Of a stretch of 6,225 nucleotides of DNA, positions 1 through 4,943 are shown one piece after another. The notes under the pieces are model-generated. The model saw nothing but the letters and a program-made list of their open reading frames with translations. It was not told where the DNA came from and did not search any database. The DNA comes from Patescibacteria group bacterium (GTDB lineage Bacteria > Patescibacteriota > Patescibacteriia > UBA2591 > UBA6264): contig JACZVN010000027.1 in assembly GCA_022572625.1 (NCBI GenBank), forward strand, positions 1 to 6,225. Reading direction: 5' to 3'. Both the position numbers and the translations under genes were made by a program. The stretch's first letter is position 1. Each line of letters opens with the position of its first letter.

Positions 1-224
1 TTACAGTTAGTAGACACTTTAATACTTGGATAAAGAATCATACGTAATAATATACGTCGAGCTGGATTATTCTTGAAAGTTCCTTGCGCGTCAGCTTCAA
101 TACCCATTTGTATTAAACGGCCTTGAAGATCGGGAAATATTTTTGAAGCTTCAAGTAGTACTAATCGAGTTACCTCAATCGCGGTGATGATTGATTTGGT
201 AAGAACAATGTGTAGTGAATCCAT
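1..224 (-). CDS. Hypothetical protein, partial (C-terminus beyond window)
   Basis: The frame opens with ATG at 224-222 and stays open for 74 codons to the window edge, so the C-terminus is missing. The start is set by an SD core AGGAGA ending 7 nt upstream. The visible part begins MDSLHIVLTKSII and is mostly helical-looking: a leucine-, isoleucine- and valine-rich stretch (about residues 4-26) is followed by a basic segment with NPARRILLRM (about 54-63). There is no signal peptide or clear membrane segment, and I do not recognise the family. The gene has its own near-consensus promoter at 296-324 with a palindrome next to the predicted transcription start. Read-through from the upstream 155-codon gene is also possible, because only a weak hairpin lies between them. 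That this is a real gene is fairly sure; its function is unknown. Confidence 0.6.
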   Translation of the reverse strand, partial: MDSLHIVLTKSIITAIEVTRLVLLEASKIFPDLQGRLIQMGIEADAQGTFKNNPARRILLRMILYPSIKVSTNC

Positions 225-271
225 TGTAATTTCTCCTGTTTCAGGATTTCATTTAAGTTTAAACTCAAACG

Positions 272-288
272 GTTACTGTCTCAGTAAC
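272..288. promoter_or_regulatory. Perfect 7-3-7 palindrome, candidate operator
   Basis: GTTACTG and CAGTAAC form a perfect inverted repeat with a 3-nt centre. It lies just downstream of the -10 box of the leftmost gene, covering roughly +1 to +17 of the predicted transcript. This is a typical place for a repressor operator. It could instead act as a 5'-end RNA hairpin. A second, looser dyad centred on AGTTTAAACT lies 3' of it at 252-269. No cognate regulator can be identified in the window. Confidence 0.45.
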
Positions 289-295
289 ATTATTA

Positions 296-324
296 ATGAT
301 ATCATATTTTCCTGGTTTTGTCAA
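296..324 (-). promoter_or_regulatory. Sigma70-type promoter of the leftmost gene
   Basis: On the minus strand there is a perfect -35 TTGACA (324-319), a 17-nt spacer and a -10 TATCAT (301-296, one mismatch to consensus). Transcription should start near 289, giving a leader of about 65 nt before the ATG at 224. The -35 box begins only 1 nt after the stop codon of the 155-codon gene. Confidence 0.75.
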
Positions 325-325
325 G

Positions 326-793
326 TTAAGACAGGCTCAGGTCTTTTCTTAGGATAAATATTTTTTCTATTTTGCCTTCTAATCTTTTTTTTATTTTTTT
401 TTGAAAATCTTCATCAGGTAAATTATCATATTTTCTTAAGAAGATGAAGCACCAAAGATTACCCAAAGCATCATCAATTGCAGCTCCGATGGTAAAGTCC
501 ATTGAATAAACCGGCACATCTAAAGTTTTAATTGATGGCAATTGGTTCTGTAGAGCGTTTTCAAAGATTTTTTTAAGCAGGCGATGACGTTTTGCCAGCT
601 CGGTTTTTCCCCATTCAGTTTTACTAAGAATTTTGATATTTTTAATTTGTTCAGGATCTATTTCTTTAACGTTGCAGCTTATTATTTCATCAAATTTGAA
701 ATGTTGGGCAACCTTCATCTGTTCTAACCATATTATTAGCCCCTTTTTCCATTTTAGGCTTTTTAATGTTGCCTGGTAATTATCCCATCTCAT
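326..793 (-). CDS. Hypothetical protein, 155 aa
   Basis: I do not recognise this family. The ATG at 793-791 is supported by a nearly perfect SD (AAGGAGGT) with a short gap of about 4 nt. The product is probably cytoplasmic, with no signal peptide or convincing membrane span. It is rich in lysine and in tryptophan near the N-terminus (W3, W14, W22). A lysine-rich helical middle (about 55-85) precedes a more hydrophobic core around VYSMDFTIGAAIDDALGNLW (95-114), and a very basic helix (about 128-150) ends the protein. Two acidic residues at 107-108 and the single C115 are the only polar landmarks I see, and I infer no active site from them. The gene has its own promoter (853-881). No good terminator follows, so transcription may continue into the leftmost gene. 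Confidence 0.7.
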   Translation of the reverse strand: MRWDNYQATLKSLKWKKGLIIWLEQMKVAQHFKFDEIISCNVKEIDPEQIKNIKILSKTEWGKTELAKRHRLLKKIFENALQNQLPSIKTLDVPVYSMDFTIGAAIDDALGNLWCFIFLRKYDNLPDEDFQKKIKKRLEGKIEKIFILRKDLSLS

Positions 794-852
794 TTTACCT
801 CCTTTATTGATTTTAAAAGAACTACAAGCGGTTAAGCTTGCTCTTTAGTTTT

Positions 853-881
853 ATTAAAGTGTATTTTTAATAAGATGTCAA
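853..881 (-). promoter_or_regulatory. Sigma70-type promoter of the 155-aa gene
   Basis: The minus strand shows a perfect -35 TTGACA (881-876), a 17-nt spacer and a -10 TTTAAT (858-853, one mismatch). Transcription should start near 846. The leader of about 50 nt contains a small hairpin (CAAGC, 6-nt loop, GCTTG) near 825-840. Confidence 0.7.
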
Positions 882-981
882 GATGAAAAAATTTGCTTTA
901 GAAATAATTGTCAAAATTATTTTTTACTTAATTAGAGTCAATACATTTTTGAAAAAATAGACGGCCGCTTGAAAAATAAAA

Positions 982-1004
982 GGGCTGACAATTTTTGTTA
1001 GCCC
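982..1004 (-). terminator. Intrinsic terminator after the choice-of-anchor B gene
   Basis: Read on the minus strand, GGGCTAACAA pairs with TTGTCAGCCC across a 3-nt loop (one A-C mismatch) and is followed by TTTTATTTTT. It lies about 60 nt past the stop codon at 1066. On the plus strand the mismatch becomes a G-U pair, but the downstream T run is poorer. Confidence 0.8.
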
Positions 1005-1065
1005 CCTTTTGAGTTTTATTATAAGTGAAGTGAATAATACTGTTCTTGAGTTAAGCGAGTGGTTA

Positions 1066-2412
1066 TTATTTTATAACCATCATTTTTTTTCTCCGAATTT
1101 GATTTTCGACACGGAGTTCATAAAAATAAATTCCACTGGCTAATTCTTGATCTCGAAACCGTACTAAATAAGTTCCTGAATTTTGAAATTCATCTACCAA
1201 TATATCTATTAATTGTCCCCTAATATTGTATATTCTAAGACTCACATAAGCGACTTGCGGAATATCATACCTGATAATAGTAGTTTGATTAAAAGGATTG
1301 GGATAATTTTGATGTAACTGATAAGAATCAACCTTGACTGGATGGTAAATTATTGGGGGAGTAAAAGAAAATATGTAAAGACCAGTTTGCCTATCAGATG
1401 CAATGATATTACCAGAAGGAAAAAATGGATACAGTCCCCAGACTCCGCCAAAAGGAGATTCATTTCCAGGATAGGTATCATAGCCCCCTATTTTTATGGG
1501 ATTAGTTGGATCGGTAATATCGACAACAATGTAACCCTTTGCATAGTAGGCAAGATGAGCATAATTATCACGAACATAAACATTATGGACCACGGCATCA
1601 GAGTCTTCCAAATATTCTGCTATTTGAGTAATATTATTTAGATCTCGAATATCCCAGATTTTAACATCTTTCAATTGGTGGTTTATCTCATCAGTAGTTA
1701 ACAGATAATTTCCATCATTAGTTAGCCAGGTATTATGAGTGCCCGAATTTTCATAAGTAATTCCAGAGATTCGGTGGGGGAGCGTTTTATCACTAACATC
1801 AATAATGTCAACACCATTTCCCATGCTGGCTGCATAAATTATGTCATCTCTAACATAGAGATCATGAACATAGTGTTCATCCCATTCACCCACTTTTATG
1901 GGATTAACTGGATCATCCAATGAAAGAATCGCAATGCCTCCATATTTTGTTACATTACCGCCAGTTAAGTAAAGAAATTTTCCTTCTTGGAAAATGCTAT
2001 GTGATCTACTGAATCCGTCATACACCCATTCTTTTATGAGATGAACAGAATCAGGTAAAAAAGAAAGATCAATAATTTGCATTCCAATATTTCTTTCAGA
2101 AACTACATAGGCGTAGTGAGAATAGGTTTTAATGTCCCGATTGTTGTGTTTGGCAGCGGGAACAAAATCAACTTCATAAGGATTTAATGGATTAGAAACA
2201 TCAATAATTGCAGTTCCGTCCACTGTTGCCAAAAGTCCATATTCTTTACCATCTGGAGCAGTGTAACCCCAGCAATCTGAATAGAAATTTCCGTTTATTT
2301 CGCCATGCTTTTGATCTAGATGCCCTAGAAGCGTTATTGAAGAATCTTGTTGCCCTGTTATATTTGAATAATTGAAAATTGTTAAAAATAAAATACCTAA
2401 CCAGTACTTCAT
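1066..2412 (-). CDS. Choice-of-anchor B (LVIVD-repeat) secreted beta-propeller with Por/T9SS-type sorting tail
   Basis: This is a 448-residue exported protein. Residues 1-20 form a signal peptide ending near NITG|QQ. Residues about 24-350 match the choice-of-anchor B family, a beta-propeller built of LVIVD-type blades. Family hallmarks are DCWGY (46-50), GTAIIDVSNPLNP (66-78), RDIKTYSHYAYVVSE (92-106), MQIIDLS (111-117), SHSI (137-140), HDLYV (183-187), VVHNVYV (274-280), VVDITDPTNP (296-305) and WGLYPFFPSGNIIASD (325-340). Residues about 363-448 form a C-terminal sorting domain with NYPNPFN (369-375), SLRIYNIRGQ (393-402), SGIYFYEL (426-433) and a basic KKMMVIK end. Such tails direct type IX secretion in the Bacteroidota and relatives. 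The propeller's ligand is unknown. The ATG has SD AAGGA 7 nt upstream. The gene is a single unit with its own promoter and terminator. Confidence 0.92.
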   Translation of the reverse strand: MKYWLGILFLTIFNYSNITGQQDSSITLLGHLDQKHGEINGNFYSDCWGYTAPDGKEYGLLATVDGTAIIDVSNPLNPYEVDFVPAAKHNNRDIKTYSHYAYVVSERNIGMQIIDLSFLPDSVHLIKEWVYDGFSRSHSIFQEGKFLYLTGGNVTKYGGIAILSLDDPVNPIKVGEWDEHYVHDLYVRDDIIYAASMGNGVDIIDVSDKTLPHRISGITYENSGTHNTWLTNDGNYLLTTDEINHQLKDVKIWDIRDLNNITQIAEYLEDSDAVVHNVYVRDNYAHLAYYAKGYIVVDITDPTNPIKIGGYDTYPGNESPFGGVWGLYPFFPSGNIIASDRQTGLYIFSFTPPIIYHPVKVDSYQLHQNYPNPFNQTTIIRYDIPQVAYVSLRIYNIRGQLIDILVDEFQNSGTYLVRFRDQELASGIYFYELRVENQIRRKKMMVIK

Positions 2413-2451
2413 AATTAGTTCCTTTTTTTAAGGAGTTAAAGAGCTAATTAC

Positions 2452-2480
2452 ATATTATTATATTTTTTTTCATCTGTCAA
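2452..2480 (-). promoter_or_regulatory. Promoter of the choice-of-anchor B gene
   Basis: On the minus strand a perfect -35 TTGACA (2480-2475) is followed by a 17-nt spacer and a weaker -10 TAATAT (2457-2452). It lies between the upstream gene's terminator (2493-2523) and the ATG at 2412, so the gene is transcribed on its own. The leader is about 35 nt. Confidence 0.6.
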
Positions 2481-2492
2481 GAGAGTAATTAA

Positions 2493-2523
2493 AAAGACCC
2501 TTATTAATTATCTAAGGGTCTTT
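2493..2523 (-). terminator. Intrinsic terminator of the 141-aa gene
   Basis: AAAGACCCTTA and TAAGGGTCTTT form an 11-bp perfect stem with a 9-nt loop. On the minus strand the stem ends in TTT and runs on as TTAATTA. The stem begins just one nucleotide after the stop codon of the 141-codon gene (2525-2527). Confidence 0.85.
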
Positions 2524-2524
2524 A

Positions 2525-2950
2525 TTATTTATTTGGAAATATTTTTAATCGTGAATTATTTGATTGTTTTGAATTAAGGCCGGTGCCGCCTAAAATATTT
2601 TTCCCGCCGGTTTGACAATAGTCATCAATAACCACGCAGGCGTTGATAAAGGAATAGCTAAGTAATTTTAGATCAAATTTTGATTTGTATTTATTAATTA
2701 TTTTCGGGATTATGTTTTCAACGTTAATTTGGCCTTGTTCTAAAACTTGTTCTAAAATTTCAATTTTAGAGATGATATCCATCTGGATATAAGGATCGTC
2801 ATAATTTTTAAGCCTTTTTCTGTATTCTTCAAGTTTATTCTGGAGCTGCTTTACCCGTTCAGCATCTTTTGGAAGTTTAATAATCCATGGTTCTTCCTGG
2901 TTCGTTGATTTTTGTTTGAGTTTAAATTTCCAGATTTTTGGAATATCCAT
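2525..2950 (-). CDS. Hypothetical protein, 141 aa, with central coiled-coil-like helix
   Basis: I do not recognise this family. The ATG at 2950-2948 follows an SD AAAGGAGA by about 5 nt. The N-terminus is basic (WKFKLKQK, 7-14). Residues about 28-75 form a charged heptad-like helical stretch with leucines or isoleucines at L36, L40, L47, I59, I63, I65 and L70, suggesting a coiled coil or helical hairpin. A more hydrophobic segment, LLSYSFINACVVIDDYC (96-112), follows. The tail is glycine- and asparagine-rich (GGKNILGGTG, 115-124, then basic residues). No signal peptide or reliable membrane helix is seen, so it is probably cytoplasmic. It is monocistronic, with a promoter at 2986-3013 divergent from miaB. 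Confidence 0.65.
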   Translation of the reverse strand: MDIPKIWKFKLKQKSTNQEEPWIIKLPKDAERVKQLQNKLEEYRKRLKNYDDPYIQMDIISKIEILEQVLEQGQINVENIIPKIINKYKSKFDLKLLSYSFINACVVIDDYCQTGGKNILGGTGLNSKQSNNSRLKIFPNK

Positions 2951-2985
2951 TTTATCTCCTTTTTAAGGTTCATTGAACTATTTAA

Positions 2986-3013
2986 ATTATAATTCATTTC
3001 AAAAATAGGTCAA
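2986..3013 (-). promoter_or_regulatory. Promoter of the 141-aa gene
   Basis: The minus strand has -35 TTGACC (3013-3008), a 16-nt spacer and a consensus -10 TATAAT (2991-2986). Transcription should start near 2979, with a leader of about 30 nt. Its -35 box lies only 8 nt from the -35 box proposed for miaB on the other strand. Confidence 0.65.
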
Positions 3014-3021
3014 TATTAAGA

Positions 3022-3051
3022 TTGACTAAGAATAATAACCAGCCATACTAT
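3022..3051 (+). promoter_or_regulatory. Probable miaB promoter
   Basis: TTGACT (3022-3027), an 18-nt spacer and a weak -10 TACTAT (3046-3051) precede miaB. The implied start near 3058 gives a leader of only about 15 nt, in keeping with the absence of a clear SD. TATAAG at 3049-3054 is an alternative -10, but its spacing (21 nt) is too long. Confidence 0.45.
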
Positions 3052-3073
3052 AAGTAAATTAAAGATAAACAGT

Positions 3074-4228
3074 ATGCGATATTTTATTAAAACGTTTGGT
3101 TGCCAGCAAAATGTAGCTGATTCAGAACGAATTGCCTCATATTATGAGTCGCGCGGGTATAAGCCGGCTCAGGATTATGATTCAGCTGATGTGGTGGTCA
3201 TTAATACCTGTGTGATTCGTCAGCAAGCCGAAGATCGGGTTTATGGTTTGGTTAAAAATTTAAGCCCGCTTAAACAAAAAAATCCTAATTTCAAAATTGT
3301 GGTTACTGGTTGTTTAATTGGCGCCGCCGCCCGAGAACCGAGCGGCCAGTTAATGAGAAGAATGAGAACTCAGCTTCCAGAAGTGGATGAATTTTTACCT
3401 TTAGAAGAAGTAGGGTTTGAATATCAGGCTATCAGGCAGGATCAAGAACATGCCTGGGTGCCGATTTCCAACGGGTGCAATAATTTTTGCACTTTTTGTA
3501 TTGTGCCTTTATCTCGAGGTAGAGAAGTATCTCGGCCGTTTGAAAGTATTATGAAAGAAGTTGAGGATCTGGTTAAGCAGGGATATAAGAAGATTACGCT
3601 TTTAGGTCAGAACGTAAATTCCTATGGATCTGATTTAGTTAGTCAGGGTCGAAATAAACAAAAAAAATATTATAAACTTCCTGATGGAGAAGAAGTTAAA
3701 CCAGTGATCGTTAAACATTTAGGAAAGTATCGGATTCCGACCTTATTTCCTTATCTTTTAAGAGAGATTGCTAAAATGAAAGGTTTGGAAAAAATTTCTT
3801 TTATGTCTTCAAATCCTTGGGATTTTTCCAATAAATTAATTAAGATCATAGCTGAATGTCCACAAATTGATCGAATTATTCATCTGCCGTTTCAATCGGG
3901 AGATAATAAAATTCTTAAAAAAATGAACCGTTGGTATACGCGAATGCAATATATAAATTTAGTAAAAAAAATTAGGAATAAAATTCCCCAGGTATCATTT
4001 ACCACTGATATTATTGTTGGTTTTCCTGGCGAGACGGAAAAAGCTTTTCAGCAAACATTTGATTTGGCTAAAAATGTGGGATTCGAGCGGGCTTTTATTT
4101 CTTGCTATTCTCCGCGGCCCGGAACCGTTTCAGAGAATACGCTTATTGATGACATTAGTCATCAAGTAAAAATGGAGCGATTTCATTTTCTAGATAAATT
4201 GATTAATTTTAAATACCGAAAAAATTAG
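3074..4228 (+). CDS. miaB: MiaB-like tRNA methylthiotransferase, TRAM domain absent
   Basis: A radical SAM methylthiotransferase. MiaB turns i6A37 into ms2i6A37 in tRNAs that read UNN codons, in the cytoplasm, using two [4Fe-4S] clusters. The N-terminal domain has the three cluster cysteines C10 (TFGCQQN), C46 (NTCVIR) and C80 (VTGC). The radical SAM motif CNNFCTFC gives C135, C139 and C142. LLGQNVNSYG (176-185), FQSGDNKILKKMNR (273-286) and DIIVGFPGET (312-321) follow the family. Two oddities stand out. The protein has 384 residues against about 430-450 usual, stopping where the TRAM tRNA-binding domain should begin. It also has an extra lysine-rich stretch (about 186-222). A terminator 21 nt after the stop argues that the end is natural. 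The subfamily call (MiaB rather than MtaB or RimO) rests on NVNSYG, the CNNFCTFCIVP context and overall likeness. The SD is weak. Confidence 0.9.
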   Translation: MRYFIKTFGCQQNVADSERIASYYESRGYKPAQDYDSADVVVINTCVIRQQAEDRVYGLVKNLSPLKQKNPNFKIVVTGCLIGAAAREPSGQLMRRMRTQLPEVDEFLPLEEVGFEYQAIRQDQEHAWVPISNGCNNFCTFCIVPLSRGREVSRPFESIMKEVEDLVKQGYKKITLLGQNVNSYGSDLVSQGRNKQKKYYKLPDGEEVKPVIVKHLGKYRIPTLFPYLLREIAKMKGLEKISFMSSNPWDFSNKLIKIIAECPQIDRIIHLPFQSGDNKILKKMNRWYTRMQYINLVKKIRNKIPQVSFTTDIIVGFPGETEKAFQQTFDLAKNVGFERAFISCYSPRPGTVSENTLIDDISHQVKMERFHFLDKLINFKYRKN

Positions 4229-4249
4229 ATTAAAATATAATATTAATAA

Positions 4250-4280
4250 AAAATACCAGCCTGATAAAGGTTGGTATTTT
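4250..4280. terminator. Bidirectional terminator between miaB and the 51-aa gene
   Basis: AAAATACCAGCCT and AGGTTGGTATTTT form a 13-bp stem (one G-U on the plus strand, A-C on the minus) around a 5-nt loop. Plus-strand transcripts get TTTTAATATT. Minus-strand transcripts get a better run, TTTTTTATT. The stem starts 21 nt after the miaB stop and 13 nt after the stop of the convergent small gene, so it probably serves both. Confidence 0.85.
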
Positions 4281-4293
4281 AATATTGGTAAAT

Positions 4294-4449
4294 TTAGGTT
4301 TTTTTTTGGTGTTCTTTAGAAAAAAGATAGAAAAATAAAAAAGCAAAAAATGCATAAACAAACATACCCAAAATAGTTCCATATAAGAATGCGCCAATAA
4401 ATAAATAAAAGTAAATAGCAACAAAGATAAGATAGATCCATTTCCGCAT
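4294..4449 (-). CDS. Small membrane protein, 51 aa (paralogue of the 50-aa neighbour)
   Basis: This short gene starts at ATG 4449-4447 behind a strong SD (AGGAGG, 6 nt gap) and ends in TAA at 4294-4296. The product begins MRKWIYLIFVAIYFYLF and ends FYLFSKEHQKKT. Residues about 5-43 are almost entirely hydrophobic and aromatic, broken by glycines at 19, 24 and 28, which suggests two tightly packed membrane helices. Positive charge at both ends (R2, K3; K45, K49, K50) suggests both termini face the cytoplasm. It aligns without gaps to the 50-residue product next door with 19 identities, chiefly the KWIY start, YxxxxAFL, and the FxYLxxKExQK end. It has its own promoter and terminator. I know no family or function. 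The longer open frame overlapping it on the same strand lacks an SD and is a shadow. Confidence 0.8.
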   Translation of the reverse strand: MRKWIYLIFVAIYFYLFIGAFLYGTILGMFVYAFFAFLFFYLFSKEHQKKT

Positions 4450-4488
4450 TTTTCCCCTCCTTTTTATTAAAGATCATTTATTAAATAA

Positions 4489-4517
4489 ATTATAAATAAT
4501 TTTAATCAAAAAGTCAA
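4489..4517 (-). promoter_or_regulatory. Promoter of the 51-aa gene
   Basis: The minus strand has -35 TTGACT (4517-4512), a 17-nt spacer and a consensus -10 TATAAT (4494-4489). The sequence from the -10 onward, TATAATTTATTTA, is the same as at the neighbouring paralogue. A 7-1-7 AT inverted repeat (4476-4490) overlaps the expected start of transcription. Confidence 0.8.
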
Positions 4518-4529
4518 TGGTATTTAAAA

Positions 4530-4550
4530 ACCGGCCTAATTAAGGCCGGT
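4530..4550 (-). terminator. Intrinsic terminator of the 50-aa gene
   Basis: ACCGGCCT and AGGCCGGT form an 8-bp GC-rich stem with a 5-nt loop. On the minus strand it is followed by TTTT. It stands 23 nt past the stop at 4574 and 12 nt before the -35 box of the next small gene, separating the two transcription units. Confidence 0.85.
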
Positions 4551-4573
4551 ATTTTAATATTTTTTTAAATTGG

Positions 4574-4726
4574 TTACTCTTTTTGATATTCTTTAATAGC
4601 GAGATAAAGAAATAGGGTTCCGAAAAGCCCATATGTTACAAATAAGGGCATATTCTCATGAAGAAATGCTTCAGCAGCATTGTAGATATCATAGACAGCA
4701 ATACCTCCGTAGATCCATTTCCACAT
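4574..4726 (-). CDS. Small membrane-associated protein, 50 aa (paralogue of the 51-aa neighbour)
   Basis: The gene starts at ATG 4726-4724 with an SD core AAAAGG ending 7 nt upstream, and ends in TAA at 4574-4576. The product begins MWKWIYGGIAVYDIYNAAEA and ends FLYLAIKEYQKE. The C-terminal half (about 27-44) is one clear membrane helix. The N-terminal half is less hydrophobic than in the paralogue, carrying D13, E19, H23 and E24, and may be an amphipathic or polar-lined helix. The ends (KWIY, and YL..KE.QK) are the conserved parts between the two, and the middle has diverged. The function is unknown. It has its own promoter and terminator, which for a 50-codon gene supports real expression. 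Confidence 0.75.
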   Translation of the reverse strand: MWKWIYGGIAVYDIYNAAEAFLHENMPLFVTYGLFGTLFLYLAIKEYQKE

Positions 4727-4769
4727 TTTTTTTCCTTTTATTATTTAATGAACTTTAATTTATAAATAA

Positions 4770-4798
4770 ATTATAGCATAGTTTAAAAAAAGAGTCAA
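4770..4798 (-). promoter_or_regulatory. Strong promoter of the 50-aa gene
   Basis: The minus strand has -35 TTGACT (4798-4793), a 17-nt spacer ending in TGC (extended -10) and a consensus -10 TATAAT (4775-4770). A 7-2-7 AT inverted repeat (4757-4772) overlaps the start region, as at the paralogue. Confidence 0.8.
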
Positions 4799-4809
4799 GA
4801 TTAAATAAA

Positions 4810-4840
4810 AAAATTGTCCAGGTTCAACCTGGACAATTTT
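4810..4840 (-). terminator. Strong intrinsic terminator after tRNA-Leu
   Basis: AAAATTGTCCAGG and CCTGGACAATTTT make a perfect 13-bp stem around TTCAA, and the loop could close further to a 15-bp stem. On the minus strand it is followed by a run of T (TTTTTTTATTT including the stem end). It lies 16 nt past the 3' end of tRNA-Leu and is the first terminator after the SIMPL gene. Confidence 0.92.
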
Positions 4841-4856
4841 CAATGATTTTTAAAAA

Positions 4857-4939
4857 TGCCGGGAGTGGGACTCGAACCCACACGAGCTTGCGCCCATTGG
4901 ATTTTAAGTCCAACGTGTATACCATTCCACCATCCCGGC
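4857..4939 (-). tRNA. tRNA-Leu (anticodon UAA)
   Basis: An 83-nt class II tRNA. The acceptor arms GCCGGGA and TCCCGGC pair fully, with discriminator A. The anticodon stem TTGGA/TCCAA encloses CTTAAAA, with anticodon UAA at 4906-4904. A long variable arm (GGGC-GCAA-GCTC) marks leucine, and the T arm is GTGGG-TTCGAGT-CCCAC. CCA is not encoded and must be added. Its 5' end is only 4 nt from the stop of the SIMPL gene, so the two are probably one transcript. The UAA anticodon reads UUA/UUG, making it a likely MiaB substrate in this genome. Confidence 0.96.
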
Positions 4940-4943
4940 GCTA

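Noticed and set aside
317..345. Possible terminator after the 155-aa gene (AAGAC/GTCTT hairpin).
   Set aside because: The stem is only 5 bp with an 8-nt loop, overlaps the stop codon and lacks a following T run.
902..922. AT-only hairpin (AAATAATT, 5-nt loop, AATTATTT) followed by T on the plus strand, a possible terminator.
   Set aside because: No plus-strand gene precedes it and it has no GC pair, so it is probably chance in AT-rich spacer.
1342..1641. A 99-codon open frame on the plus strand.
   Set aside because: It lies wholly antisense to the propeller gene, has no SD or promoter, and its translation resembles no protein.
1735..1923. A 62-codon open frame on the plus strand.
   Set aside because: It is also antisense to the propeller gene, in the shadow of its repeated DITDPTNP-like codons, with no start signals.
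4230..4424. A 64-codon hydrophobic open frame on the minus strand.
   Set aside because: It overlaps the 51-codon gene in another frame, has no SD, and runs through the miaB terminator. The 51-codon frame has promoter, SD, terminator and a paralogue.
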